Of a stretch of 39,232 nucleotides of DNA, positions 26,501-36,500 are shown one piece after another. The translations under genes were made by a program, and so were the position numbers. The number at the start of each line of letters is the position of its first letter. The stretch's first letter is position 1. The notes under the pieces are model-generated. The model did no database searches and was not told the origin of the DNA. It saw only the letters and a list, made by a program, of their open reading frames with translations. The stretch spans positions 1 through 39,232 of the forward strand of contig CAIZGN010000681.1 in the NCBI GenBank assembly GCA_903932505.1, given 5' to 3'. Source of the DNA: Candidatus Hydrogenedentota bacterium. Its GTDB lineage: Bacteria; Hydrogenedentota; Hydrogenedentia; Hydrogenedentales; CAIZGN01.

Positions 26501-29500
26501 ATCATGCGCGTGCAGGAATTGCCGGGGCCAAGCTCGATGAAGATGCGCACCCCGTCGTCATAGGCGGATTCGATCACGGCGGGCCAGTCCACGCCGACAA
26601 TCGCCTGGGCCAGGATGGAATCCGCAGCGGTTTCTCGGGTGACTTCGTAGGCTCGACCCCATGCGCCGCTGTAAAATTGGACGCCGGGGGGTGGCGTGGT
26701 GTCCATGAGATGCAGGTCGTGATACGGTTTTTCGACGGCCTTCACAATTTCACAATGCACCGAGGTAACGCCCTGGATGGGGATGAACTGGCATTCGAGA
26801 TTGGTAATCAGCCGTTCGACCGCTTTGCGGTCGCCACCGATCACCGTTTCCTGCAAAGTGTTCGCGATGAGACCGTAGACTTTCTTGCGGTTTTTGAGGG
26901 CGCGCTTGGCGACCTTCATGGGCCGGTCGATCACCCCGAGCACCCAGTCCACCGCCTCGTGTTTGGGCAGTCCCCACATCTTGCGCGCGGCTTCGTAGTC
27001 GCCCGCGAGCTTCGTGGTGAAGAGATTCGACGCGTTGATCCGCCCCAGCATCTCGTCGCGGCCGTTCCAGGCACCGAGCGCAAAGAGTCCCGCCGTCTCG
27101 CCGAGGCTGTAGCCGATCACCGCCTCCGGCTCGATGCCCGCGCGGCGGGTCAAATCGCTGACCGCTGCACCGAGGGCCACCTGACCGAAAATGGTGGTCT
27201 TGTGGTTCTTGTGGGTCGGTTCGATGGATTCCACATTCCAGAAGGCGTCGGGCTGGAACTGGCTGCGGAGATATCGGTTGTCGGTGTCCTGATGCCGAAG
27301 AATTTCCGGCCAGCGCACGAACAAATCGCGACCCATGTCGATATAGTGGTTGCCCGATCCGGGGAAAACGAAGGCGACCTTGCGTCCCCGACACGGGCTC
27401 TTCGGATCGTAAAAGACACGGTCTTTCACGGAGGGTTCAAGCCGCAAGGAACCGGGCGCGTTGATGGGGCGGAGGGGATCGGCCTCGATGTGCTCGCGCA
27501 CGAGGACAATCTGTTCGAGCAGCTCCGCGACGCCACGCGCAGCCACCGCCACGATGTGTTCCTTGCCCGAAGGACCCCGATGTTCCCGCCACCACCGTCG
27601 CGCCACGGCCTCAATGTTGTGTTCGGGTGCATTGCCCACAAAGGTCTGGAGCAGCGCCAACGCGTCAAGCAATTCGCGCGGGGTGGTGCCCTCCACGACA
27701 AAGACGGCCTCATGCAGTGCGCCCAGCGGTTGCAGGCGTGCGACTTCGAGGCTGCGCTCGGTCGCCGAGGCCATGCCTTCAAGCACGACATGCAGCACGG
27801 AACCGCCCGCGTCTATTGAACTCGCCCCGGCCCGGCGTGGGCCGTCGGCGCGGTCATGCAACCAGTATTGCGGATGTTGCGGCACATATAGGCGCGTGCC
27901 CGGCGCGGTAAAATGGCCGCCTGTGTCTGCGGTGTTGCGCAAGGCGGGAATGATTTCCTGGTAGAGACACAGGCAAGCCTTCAGGACCGAAGCGAGACCG
28001 GAGGCTGCGCCCGCATGGCCCGCATCCGATACCACCGCCCCGATTGCGCACCGTGTGTCGGTGTCGGGGGCGGTCGCGAAAAACGCCTCAAGCTCATGGG
28101 CTTCCAATGCGTCTTCTTCCGGTACGGCGCTGGCGTTGGCCACGAGGTAGCCCACGGTGAGCGGATCGACGTGGGCATCGGCGTAGGCACGTTCCAGAGC
28201 CTGTCGATACGTTTTGGCGGAGGGCTGCGGTGTATCTGCGTCACCGCCCGTGGCCATGCCCAAGCCGCGCACCACCGCATAAATCCGGTCGCCATCACGC
28301 ACGGCATCGTCCAGACGCTTGAGCACCAGCGCGGCCGCGCCCTCGCCTTCAAGGGGCCCATCCGCCGCCGGATCAAAGGGTCGCGCGCGATCGGAGGTGG
28401 TAAAGCGCCGCCGTTGATCGTCTGCCATCGCGGCACGCACATCACCGGCGAGATCCACCGCGCCCACGAGGGCGGCATCGAGTTCGCCCCGCTGCAAGGC
28501 ACGCACGGCATTTTCCAGCGCGTGCAGGCCGGAGTTCTCCTCGCTGGACACGGCGTAGCTTGAACCGCCCAGACGCAATTCCCGCGCCACGCGACTGGCG
28601 GCAATGCTGCCCAGCGCGCCCATGACCCTGTTTGCCGAGAGTGCTGGCCCGGCGGCATCGCGCAACGCGCGAACCCATTCGTGAAACTCGCCATCGCTCA
28701 GGCGCAGATCGAGTTGTCTGGCCCATTGCTTGGCATTCTTTTCGATGGCCCAGCGGACGTTAAAGTTGGTGGTGTTGAGATCGAGGCCCAGCCCGATGAA
28801 CGCACCCGCGCGCGGGTTGTTCTCCGTGCTCATGCCCGCATCGTCCCACGCATTGGCCGCCACCCGGAGCATGACCAGTTGCTGCGGCAACATCTCCTCG
28901 AGTTCTTTCGGCGGAATGCGGAAACGGCTGAGAGGGACCCGCGCCTCGCCCAGGTAGAAGCCGCGCGGAGGGGTGTGTCCGGCGAATTCGCGGCGATACC
29001 ACGCGCTTTCCTCGACGCCCCACCAATGCTTGGGCATGCGCGGTTCTTCGTATTCCTGCCCGCCAAGCACGCGCTCCTGGAAGGCGCGGAGTGAGGCCCA
29101 CGGCCCGAAATGCGCATCCATGCCTACGATGGCCACGGCTGGGGCGGCTTCGTCCGAGGGGCGCGGCATCGATATCACGGTCTTGCCCGGACCGCGCCAT
29201 TCCTCGAAAAGCACATGCGCATTGATGCCGCCAAAACCAAAGGCACTCGCCGCCGCTTTGCGCGGACCGCCACCGGCGGGTTCGGCCCAAGGTCGGGCAG
29301 TGCGAAGCACGTCAAAGGGACTTCCTTCGAGACCGAAGGCTTCGGGCGCGTGCTGGAAATTTGCGGTGGGCGGCAGGGTTTGGCGTTCAAGCGCAAAGAT
29401 GGTCTTGATGGACGCTGCAGCCCCCGCCGCAGTCAGGAGGTGGCCGACGTTCGACTTCACCGAACTCAACACGCACTGCCCCGGTGTCCAGCCGTCCGTG

Positions 29501-30537
29501 CCCCACAGGGTCTTGAGGCTCTCGAATTCGACGGCATCTCCGACTGGTGTGCCGGTGGCATGGCACTCGATGAGCCCAAGTTCCCGGGCATCCCATCCAG
29601 CCATGGCATAGGCCGCACGCATGGCGCGCAACTGCCCTTCAGAGGTCGGCGCGAGCAAACGGCCGCCGACATCGTTCGACAATCCCGCACCCCGGATGAC
29701 GCCACGAATGCGATTGCCATCGCGCACCGCGTCCTCGAGGCGTTTGAGTACGAGCAGCCCGGCACCCTCGCCCACCAGCAGTCCATCGCCACTTTCGTCG
29801 AAGGGCGAGCATTTGCCCGAGGGGGACAAGGCGCGAAGTTGGGAGAAACCCATTTGTGTGTACAGCGGATCAGGTCGCGCCACACCACCCGCGAACATCA
29901 CATCGCATTCGCCTCGCTCCAGCTTGTCCATCGCGATTTTGATGGCGTAGAGCGACGAGGCACACGCCGCGTCCAGTGCCTGTGCGCCACCACCCAATCC
30001 CAAGGCCTTGGCGAGCACACCCGAAGGCAGCCCCGTGACAAAGCGGTTTAAGGGGTGGATTTTTTCCCCGCGTGAACTTTCGCCCAGCAGTCGCTCTTCG
30101 AAGGTGCGCCCCAGAATTTCTTGGGCGAGCGCGGCGGCGCGTTCGGTGGGCAGCGCGAGGTTGCCGATTACCACGCCCGCGCGTTCGAGACCCCAGCCTT
30201 GCACGCTGGCATCGTCGAAGGCGCGTTGCCCGGCGCAGAGCAGAACGCGATACAAGGGGTCGAGTGCCTCGACGAGGTCGGCGGCGATATTGAGCCGGTC
30301 GAGATCAAGTGCAAGCGTGTCGGGATCGAGAAAGTAGCCGCGTGTGCTGTAGACGCGGTCCAAGGCCCCGACATTGGGATCGAAAACGGACTCGGGCCGC
30401 ACCTGCCAGCGACCTTCCGGCGCTTCGCGCACCGTGTCCACACCCGCTTCCACGTTGCTCCAGAAATGGTCGAGATCGCGTGCGCCGGGGAAAACCCCGC
30501 CCAGACCGACAACCGCGATGGAATAGGGGCGGTGCAC
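23542..30537 (-). CDS. pfaC: PUFA-type lipid synthase subunit, KS-CLF-AT-DH-DH (PfaC/Pfa3-like)
   Basis: About 2331 residues from GTG 30537, with GGGAGG 9 bases upstream, 2 bases after the preceding stop. The KS (about 5-450) has an intact triad: DAACASS, ECHATGT and SNVGHL. The second KS-like domain (about 465-915) has SSEENSG in place of the cysteine motif and Asn in place of the first His, so it is a chain-length-factor type. An acyltransferase (about 1050-1370) has FPGSGNHY and GYSLGE. After a Pro/Glu-rich linker come four FabA-like hot-dog folds (about 1590-2325), that is two double-hot-dog dehydratase/isomerases. The motifs CHFVDDMVMPG and AHFYQDPVWPGSLGLEAF carry the catalytic His and partner region. 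It condenses, dehydrates and isomerises the growing acyl chain on the ACPs of the partner subunit. No acylglycerol-phosphate acyltransferase domain is present at the C-terminus. Confidence 0.92.
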   Translation of the reverse strand: MHRPYSIAVVGLGGVFPGARDLDHFWSNVEAGVDTVREAPEGRWQVRPESVFDPNVGALDRVYSTRGYFLDPDTLALDLDRLNIAADLVEALDPLYRVLLCAGQRAFDDASVQGWGLERAGVVIGNLALPTERAAALAQEILGRTFEERLLGESSRGEKIHPLNRFVTGLPSGVLAKALGLGGGAQALDAACASSLYAIKIAMDKLERGECDVMFAGGVARPDPLYTQMGFSQLRALSPSGKCSPFDESGDGLLVGEGAGLLVLKRLEDAVRDGNRIRGVIRGAGLSNDVGGRLLAPTSEGQLRAMRAAYAMAGWDARELGLIECHATGTPVGDAVEFESLKTLWGTDGWTPGQCVLSSVKSNVGHLLTAAGAAASIKTIFALERQTLPPTANFQHAPEAFGLEGSPFDVLRTARPWAEPAGGGPRKAAASAFGFGGINAHVLFEEWRGPGKTVISMPRPSDEAAPAVAIVGMDAHFGPWASLRAFQERVLGGQEYEEPRMPKHWWGVEESAWYRREFAGHTPPRGFYLGEARVPLSRFRIPPKELEEMLPQQLVMLRVAANAWDDAGMSTENNPRAGAFIGLGLDLNTTNFNVRWAIEKNAKQWARQLDLRLSDGEFHEWVRALRDAAGPALSANRVMGALGSIAASRVARELRLGGSSYAVSSEENSGLHALENAVRALQRGELDAALVGAVDLAGDVRAAMADDQRRRFTTSDRARPFDPAADGPLEGEGAAALVLKRLDDAVRDGDRIYAVVRGLGMATGGDADTPQPSAKTYRQALERAYADAHVDPLTVGYLVANASAVPEEDALEAHELEAFFATAPDTDTRCAIGAVVSDAGHAGAASGLASVLKACLCLYQEIIPALRNTADTGGHFTAPGTRLYVPQHPQYWLHDRADGPRRAGASSIDAGGSVLHVVLEGMASATERSLEVARLQPLGALHEAVFVVEGTTPRELLDALALLQTFVGNAPEHNIEAVARRWWREHRGPSGKEHIVAVAARGVAELLEQIVLVREHIEADPLRPINAPGSLRLEPSVKDRVFYDPKSPCRGRKVAFVFPGSGNHYIDMGRDLFVRWPEILRHQDTDNRYLRSQFQPDAFWNVESIEPTHKNHKTTIFGQVALGAAVSDLTRRAGIEPEAVIGYSLGETAGLFALGAWNGRDEMLGRINASNLFTTKLAGDYEAARKMWGLPKHEAVDWVLGVIDRPMKVAKRALKNRKKVYGLIANTLQETVIGGDRKAVERLITNLECQFIPIQGVTSVHCEIVKAVEKPYHDLHLMDTTPPPGVQFYSGAWGRAYEVTRETAADSILAQAIVGVDWPAVIESAYDDGVRIFIELGPGNSCTRMISKILDDRPHLARSICYAGQDSPSLFLRALAQWAAEYVPVNLEFLYGRDSRAIDHHLHGQPEGPSVSAPIGGAPFNPPRPESQEWPESVQEETPEPLFSPSESTVTEFAPETPAEMPAPVSTAATLSVADVFSSGMAANLVAQLHETGLAKAAAHEHYLAFSTQLTDLYAETVRHQMDLLAALQSGGVTIPVRETQSPSPELPSRATSRVPVAFDRDMCMEFAIGTLAQMLGPAFAEVDTYPTRVRLPDEPLMLVDRIVEVEGAPCSMQPGRVVTEHDVLRDGWYLDGGRIPACIAIEAGQADLFLSGYMGIDFETKGKSMYRLLDAAVTFYRGLPKPGEVIRYDIRIERFFRHGNPWFFHFQFDGSVNGELLLSMRQGCAGFFTMAELAAGQGVTESKLERTPAQGKRSADWRELVLMAAESYTKEQLQALRHGDLAGCFGPAFASISLRNPLTLPDGRMNVVHRITKLDPTGGRYGLGVILGEMDVHPDDWFLTCHFVDDMVMPGTLMYECCLHTFRVFLMRMGWLGETGQAAWEPVPGVASRLKCRGQVLQSTKVVVYEAIIKEIGYRPEPYAIADAKMYADGKPIVAITDMCLQLSGQTREGVEALWANAVSGKQLDTAHTDPLFSYERILEFADGTPSKSYGDRYAPFDSGERRLARLPRPPYLMLSRIVEIQAEAWKMVSGSAAEAQYDVPADAWYFASNRQPVMPYAQLLEFGLQSCGWLAAYMGSALYSETDVKFRNLGGKGIQHRNVLPDAGTITTKVRATNVSRSGGMIIQNYTMRIESAEGLVYEGTTYFGFFSEQALAEQIGVRDAARYLPDPEESANARAFDYPADPPFPDATMRMLDRIDAWIPEGGPAKLGYIRGSKTVNPDEWFFHAHFYQDPVWPGSLGLEAFLQLLKVAAQERWGLSPDTLIEAVALGEEHEWIYRGQVVPTSREVTVEAVITEANDTDKRLRADGFLLVDGLVIYEMRRFAVRVQQG

Positions 30538-30539
30538 GA

Positions 30540-33500
30540 TTAACGGCCTCCCGTCTTTGCAACGCTGGATTCGAGCAGGAGGTTGTCCCGGAACGCCTCG
30601 TTCAACGAGGTGGCTGCGGTGCATTCAAAGCCATCGATACGCGCCACCAGTGCGCCCGACTTGGGATCGAAAAACTCGATGGTTGCCACCGCGTGCCGCT
30701 TGTTTTGATCACCGACCTGCGCCACAATGCGCACCCCGCCTTGCGGGAAACGGCGCGCGAATTGTCGGTAGGACCGCAAATTCGAGGGCAGCGACGAGGC
30801 CCCGTGCCGGTGACGGCTGTACAAGCTCATCATCTGGAAACAGGTGTCGAGCGCGAGCGGGTCGGACAGCCAGGCTCCGCGCAGAGGCTTTGCAATCCAT
30901 TGTGCGGGCGCGGGCGCGGCGGCGATGGTGGCCGCGATATAATCTCCGGGACCTTCCTCCACGCCGGAGAGGCTTTGCAGGGCCGGCCCGTGAAAGAGGT
31001 AACCCTCCTCGTAGATTTCGCCGTGATCAAAAAAAGCACCGGGCAAGGGCGAGGCACTTAGTGCGGCCTGTCCGGCGGGTAGTTCATGGGCCAGCACGAC
31101 GGTCGCGTTGCCATGCAGGATATCGCCCTCGTTGCCGCGCAGCTCGGCGTGCACGAGGTAGAGCCCGCCCTGTTCCTCCGCCTTGGCCACACGTACAACA
31201 ACGGTATGGGTCTCTCCACTCAACAAGCGGATGCCTTTGCAGACCTGAAAACTGTCCAGGCCGTGAAAACGCAGTCCGGGATTCAGCTGAACCGCCGCTT
31301 GCGCCATCCACTCCATTATGAGCGCGGCAGGCACCACGGCGTGTCCCTTGATGACATGCGATTTCAGAACGGGGAAGGCTTCGACATCCAAGGGTAACTC
31401 AAAAGCGGTTTCCATGTCGCCGGAGCCGGGAGTGCTTTGCGGCGTGTCGGTTGCGGAGGGTATTTGCCCCGCGATGGCGACGATCTCGACCGCGCGTGAT
31501 TTCGGCGAGGCGATTTCAGAGACCAGATAGGCGGAACCGGTTTCAAGGCCGATCACGCCGATACCCTCGTCCGCGAAGAGCTTCTTCAGCGCGGGTGTCA
31601 CCATGCCGCCTTCCCAAGGCCCCCAGTTGATGGAGACGGTCTTGCAGCCCTCGCGCAACCGCGACTCGCGTTGAGCCATCTTGTTCAGCACTTCATTCGC
31701 CATCGCGTAGTCGGCCTGACCACGTCGGCCGAAACGCCCGGTGGACGAAGAGAACAAGGCAATCAAATGCAGGTCGCCGGGGTCTGCGGCCTCCAGTACC
31801 GCACGCAGGCCACAGACTTTGGTTTCATACACGGCCGCGAATTGCTCGATGGTCTTGTCTTCGATGAGGCGGTCTGCCAGCACCCCCGCGCCGTGCACCA
31901 GACCGCGCACCGGCCCAAGATCAGTGCGAATCGCGCTCAATACGGTACGCAGGGCCTCCGCATCACGAAGATCTGCGCTGTAATAATGAACCTGGGCACC
32001 GGCGGTACGCATGCGCTCGATGTTCCGCGCCACTTCGCGTTCCGCAAGAATGCGCCGACAAGATTCGCCAATGGATTTCGGGGTGGCACCCGCGCCTTCG
32101 TGCTCCATCAGCCCGCGCTTAATATCCGCCTCCGATTGGAGCGACGTGAGCCAAGACGGTTCGGCTTTCGGCGCATGACTGCGGCCAATCAAAGCAAGAA
32201 CGGGTTGGTAGGTCTTCGCAAGTGCAACCGCGACCTCTGCGGTGACGCCACGGGCACCGCCGGTGACGATCACCACGTCTCCTGCGCGAAGCAGGGGTGC
32301 GCCTTCGGCGGACGCGGGGCTGTCGAACGCAAGCGCGAGCCCCATTCGGCCGTTTTTCGACAATCCAGTTTCGACCGGGCCGTCCAAGGCCAATTCATCC
32401 GCAACCATCTCCGTCGATACGCCACGGGCCACGTCCAACGCCCGGCAGCGCACTTCGGGCCACTCGTGTTGGGCGGTTTTTGAAAGACCGGCCAGACCGC
32501 CCTGCAGCGGGTCAAAATCCGCCGATACACCAAGACCAAAACATCCGTCCATGCGCGATACGGTCACAAAACAGGATTGCGCGGTCTTGCGGAGACCCGG
32601 CCGGGCCCATTGCGCGATACGGAAGGCATCGGACAGGAATTCATCTTTCGTCGTCGCGTCGGGCCCCACAATGAGCAGTCCACCAACGGTTTCGGGCCTC
32701 GGGGTGTCATGGGCGGTCATGGGGATGCGCGTCGCGGCATATCCACGAGCCACGAGGGCGTTGCAGAGTTCCTCCGCGAAATCCGGGGCGTTGGAGGCGG
32801 GTGATGCGATCAGCCAGGGGGCTTGCTTTGAAAGGGATACCGTTGACGCGTCCGCTGACAGCGGAATGGTGCGCAACACTTGACCGAACAAGGGGGCTTC
32901 GTCGGACGCGAGAACCGCTGCGGGTTTCGCGACCGGGGCAGCCGCCGGTGTGGCGGACGCAAGGCCTCCCGCGAGGAACGCCGCGATCTGTGCGGGGGTA
33001 TGCAGTTGCCCCAATTGTTCAGGACCAATTTCCGGGGCTTCTGGCAGGCGTTCGCGAACAGTGGACAAGATTTCAACACGCTTGATCGAATCAATACCGA
33101 GATCCGCATCCAGTGTCATGCCCGGTTCCAGCATATCGACGGGATACCCGGTTTTCTCCGCGATAACCTCAATCAGCACGCGCTGTATCTCGTCCACGCG
33201 ATTGCTGGGGGGTGGGGCAACGGGTGCGGTCGCTGAAGATGCGCCCGACGACAAGTACCCGACGATATCGCGCAGGGTGTGCAACTGCCCCAACTGTTCG
33301 GGGCCAATCTCCGGGGCATCCGGCAGAGACTCGCGCACAGCAGAGAGAATCTCAACGCGTTTGATGGAATCGATACCGAGGTCGCCATCAAGCGACATGT
33401 CGAGTTCGAGCATGTCCACGGGGTATCCGGTCTTTTCGGCAATGGTCTGAAGCAGGATGTGCTCGGCGGCGGAATTTGACGGAGCAGGGGAAGCCACCGC

Positions 33501-36500
33501 CACGGGCGCACCGCTGGACAAATGCCCCACGATGTCGCGCAGGGTGCGCAACTGTCCCAATCGCTCGGGGCCAATTTCCGGGGCGTCCGGTAGTGCCTCG
33601 CGTACAGCGGAGAGAATCTCAACGCGTTTGATGGAGTCAATGCCGAGGTCGCCATCGAGCGACATATCGAGTTCGAGCATTTCAACGGGATAGCCGGTTT
33701 TCGCGGCAATGGTTTCAAGCAGGATGCTTTGTGCGGCCGAGGTTGAGGCTGCGGGGGCTGCAGATATAGCGGGCGCGCCGCTGGACAGGTGTCCCACGAT
33801 GTCGCGCAGGGTGTGCAACTGCCCCAACTGCTCGGGGCCGATCTCCGGGGCATCCGGCAGCGCATCACGCACCGCCGATAGAATTTCAACGCGTTTGATC
33901 GAGTCGATGCCGAGATCGCCATCGAGTGACATGTCGAGTTCGAGCATTTCGACGGGATAGCCGGTCTTTGCCGCGATGGTTTCCAGCAGGATGCGTTCGG
34001 CGGCATTGGGCGCGGCTGCGGCAGGCGGCGCGACTGGCCGCGCGATTTCCTTGGCGACAACTTGGGGTTGCGCGGCGCGAGGCGGCTCGACCGCGCGCGG
34101 GATGGGTTGGCTCTGCGCGACGGGGGCAACGCCTCCGCTGAAGGTTGAACGTTGCTGTTCCAGCAGCGAATGCAGCGTCTGCACGGCCTGTTGCTGGCCT
34201 TGAAGGAATTGCGTGTGGAGCTGCGCGGTTTGTTCCTGCAGCTGCTGCAAGGCTGCGAGATTCTGCTGGGTCATGCGCAGCGCTTCGGACCACTCGGCAG
34301 GGGCGGCCTGCGCGGGCATCTGTACATTTTGTGCGGGGCGTGCTTCGGTGGTGGCGGGTTGCGCCGGGGTCACCTTCACCTTGGTCGGCGACGGCGGAAT
34401 AGGCTTCGGCTGGAAGTGGTTGGCCCCGCTGAGCGGTACGGCGATCCGGGCTTTGCCGGTAGTGCTTGCCGTGCGGCGCAGAACGCCTTCATTCCATTTT
34501 TCGAGTGCGGGCGCATGGCCCAGTGCCGCGAGTTGCGCCAGTGTCCGCGCGAGGTCGACCAGACCGCCACGCTTGCCCGACGAACTGTCGAGCGCCAGCG
34601 CATGTGCATCGCGGCCTTTGAGAATTGATTGGACCAGACCGGTCATCCGCGCGCCCGGCCCTGCTTCCACAAAGGTTCGGACTCCGGCGGCATACATCGC
34701 CTCAATTTCACGCACGAACTCAACGGGATTTGCGAGTTGCGCGGCGAGCAAGGCGCGTGCCTCGGTCGGATCTTCGGGGTACCGCGAGGCCGTTGTGTTG
34801 GAGTACGCCGGAAGGGACGATGCCGTAAAGTCGATGGATTCCAGCGCCTTGAGGAAAGGCTTCTCCGCATCCGCCACCCAGCGACTGTGGAAGGCCGCAG
34901 CCACCGGCAGTTTTTTGGCGGTAATCCGGTGTCGGGCGAAAAGCGCCTCCGCCAGCGCGATGGCTTCGGTCGAACCGGAGAGCACGGCTTGGTCGGGCGC
35001 GTTCTTGTTCGCGACGATGACATCCAGCTTTTCTTCCGCCAGCACGGCTTCCACCGTTTCGAGGGGTGCGCGCACGGCCATCATCGCGCCTTTGTCACCG
35101 CTGCCCCGTGCCATCAGCGTGCCGCGCACCCGCGAAATGCGAAAGAGTTCCTCTTCCGTCACGCGCCCTGCTGCGTGGAGTGCGACGAGTTCGCCATAGC
35201 TATGCCCCGCAACGGCCTCAGGCCGGATGCCAAAATGAGCGAGAACTTTGAGGGCACCGACCGACACTGCGCCGATGGCCGGTTGCGCGTTTTGCGTGGC
35301 CTGCAATACGGCTTCCTGCGTGCGCTTGGTTTCTGCGTCGAATGCGGGTCGCGGGTAGATTTGATCGGAAACGCGTTCCGCTGCGGAGTCTTCCTTCAAA
35401 ACCGCGTGATTGGCGGTGTCGAGCGTATTGAGGAAGTCCGGGAATTGACACGCCAGATCGCGCAACATGCCGGGGTATTGCGCGCCTTGTCCGGGAAACA
35501 CGAAGGCCAGAGAACCAGATTGGATTCCTTCGCCATAAAAGACGCCGTGCGGGGTGTTCCATCCGCCCTCTTCACGACCGAGCGCGTCGGCCGCATCTCG
35601 CAGACGTTGGGCCAGATCGTCCGATTCCTCAAAGACCACCAAGAGACGGCAGGGCGCGGTGGCATCGAAGCCGGAGCGCGATTGCGCGGCTTGCAGGGCG
35701 CGTCCGTTCCAGTCGGTCGCGGGCTGGAAAGCCTCGACGGTCCGGCGAAGCGTTGCCTTGTCTTGCGCGGAAAGCGCGAGAATCTCGAGGGTGCCGTCCC
35801 AGTCGGCCTGTGTCTTTTGTCCTTGGTATTCCTCAAGCACGCAGTGAAAATTACTTCCACCAAAACCCATCGCGCTCACCCCTGCGCGGCGGGGATGTGT
35901 TGCACTCGGCAGCCAAGGCCGCTTGTCTGTGTTGACGTAGAAGGGGCTGGAAGCCTCGCACAAAATATCCAGCGGCTGCTTCACCTTGATGGTGGGCGGC
36001 AGGGTTTTGTTGTACAGGGCAAGCGCGGCCTTGATGAGGCCCGCAGCACCCGCAGCCGCTTTGGTATGACCGATTTGCGACTTGACCGAACCCAGTGCGC
36101 ACCACGGCTTACCCTGTGCGTCGCCAAAGGCCTCCACGAGGCCACTGACCTCTGCCGCATCGCCTGCGCGCGTGCCGGTGCCGTGCGCCTCGATGAGTTC
36201 CACCGTGTGCGGGTCGACGCCGGCCGCTTCATAGGCGCGACGCAGTGCTTTCGCTTGTCCCTTTGCGCTTGGGGCGTAGATCGCATCGCCTTTGCCGTCA
36301 CTCGACGAACCGACCCCGCGCAGCACCGCATAAATGCGATTGCCATCGCGCTCCGCCTCGTCGAGGCGCTTCAGCACGATCATCCCAAGGCCTTCGCCCA
36401 AGATCGTGCCATCGCCATTCGCGTCAAAAGGCTTCGAATCGCCGGAGGGAGACAATGCCGGGGTCTTGCTGAAGCACATGAACATGAAAATGTCGTTGAA

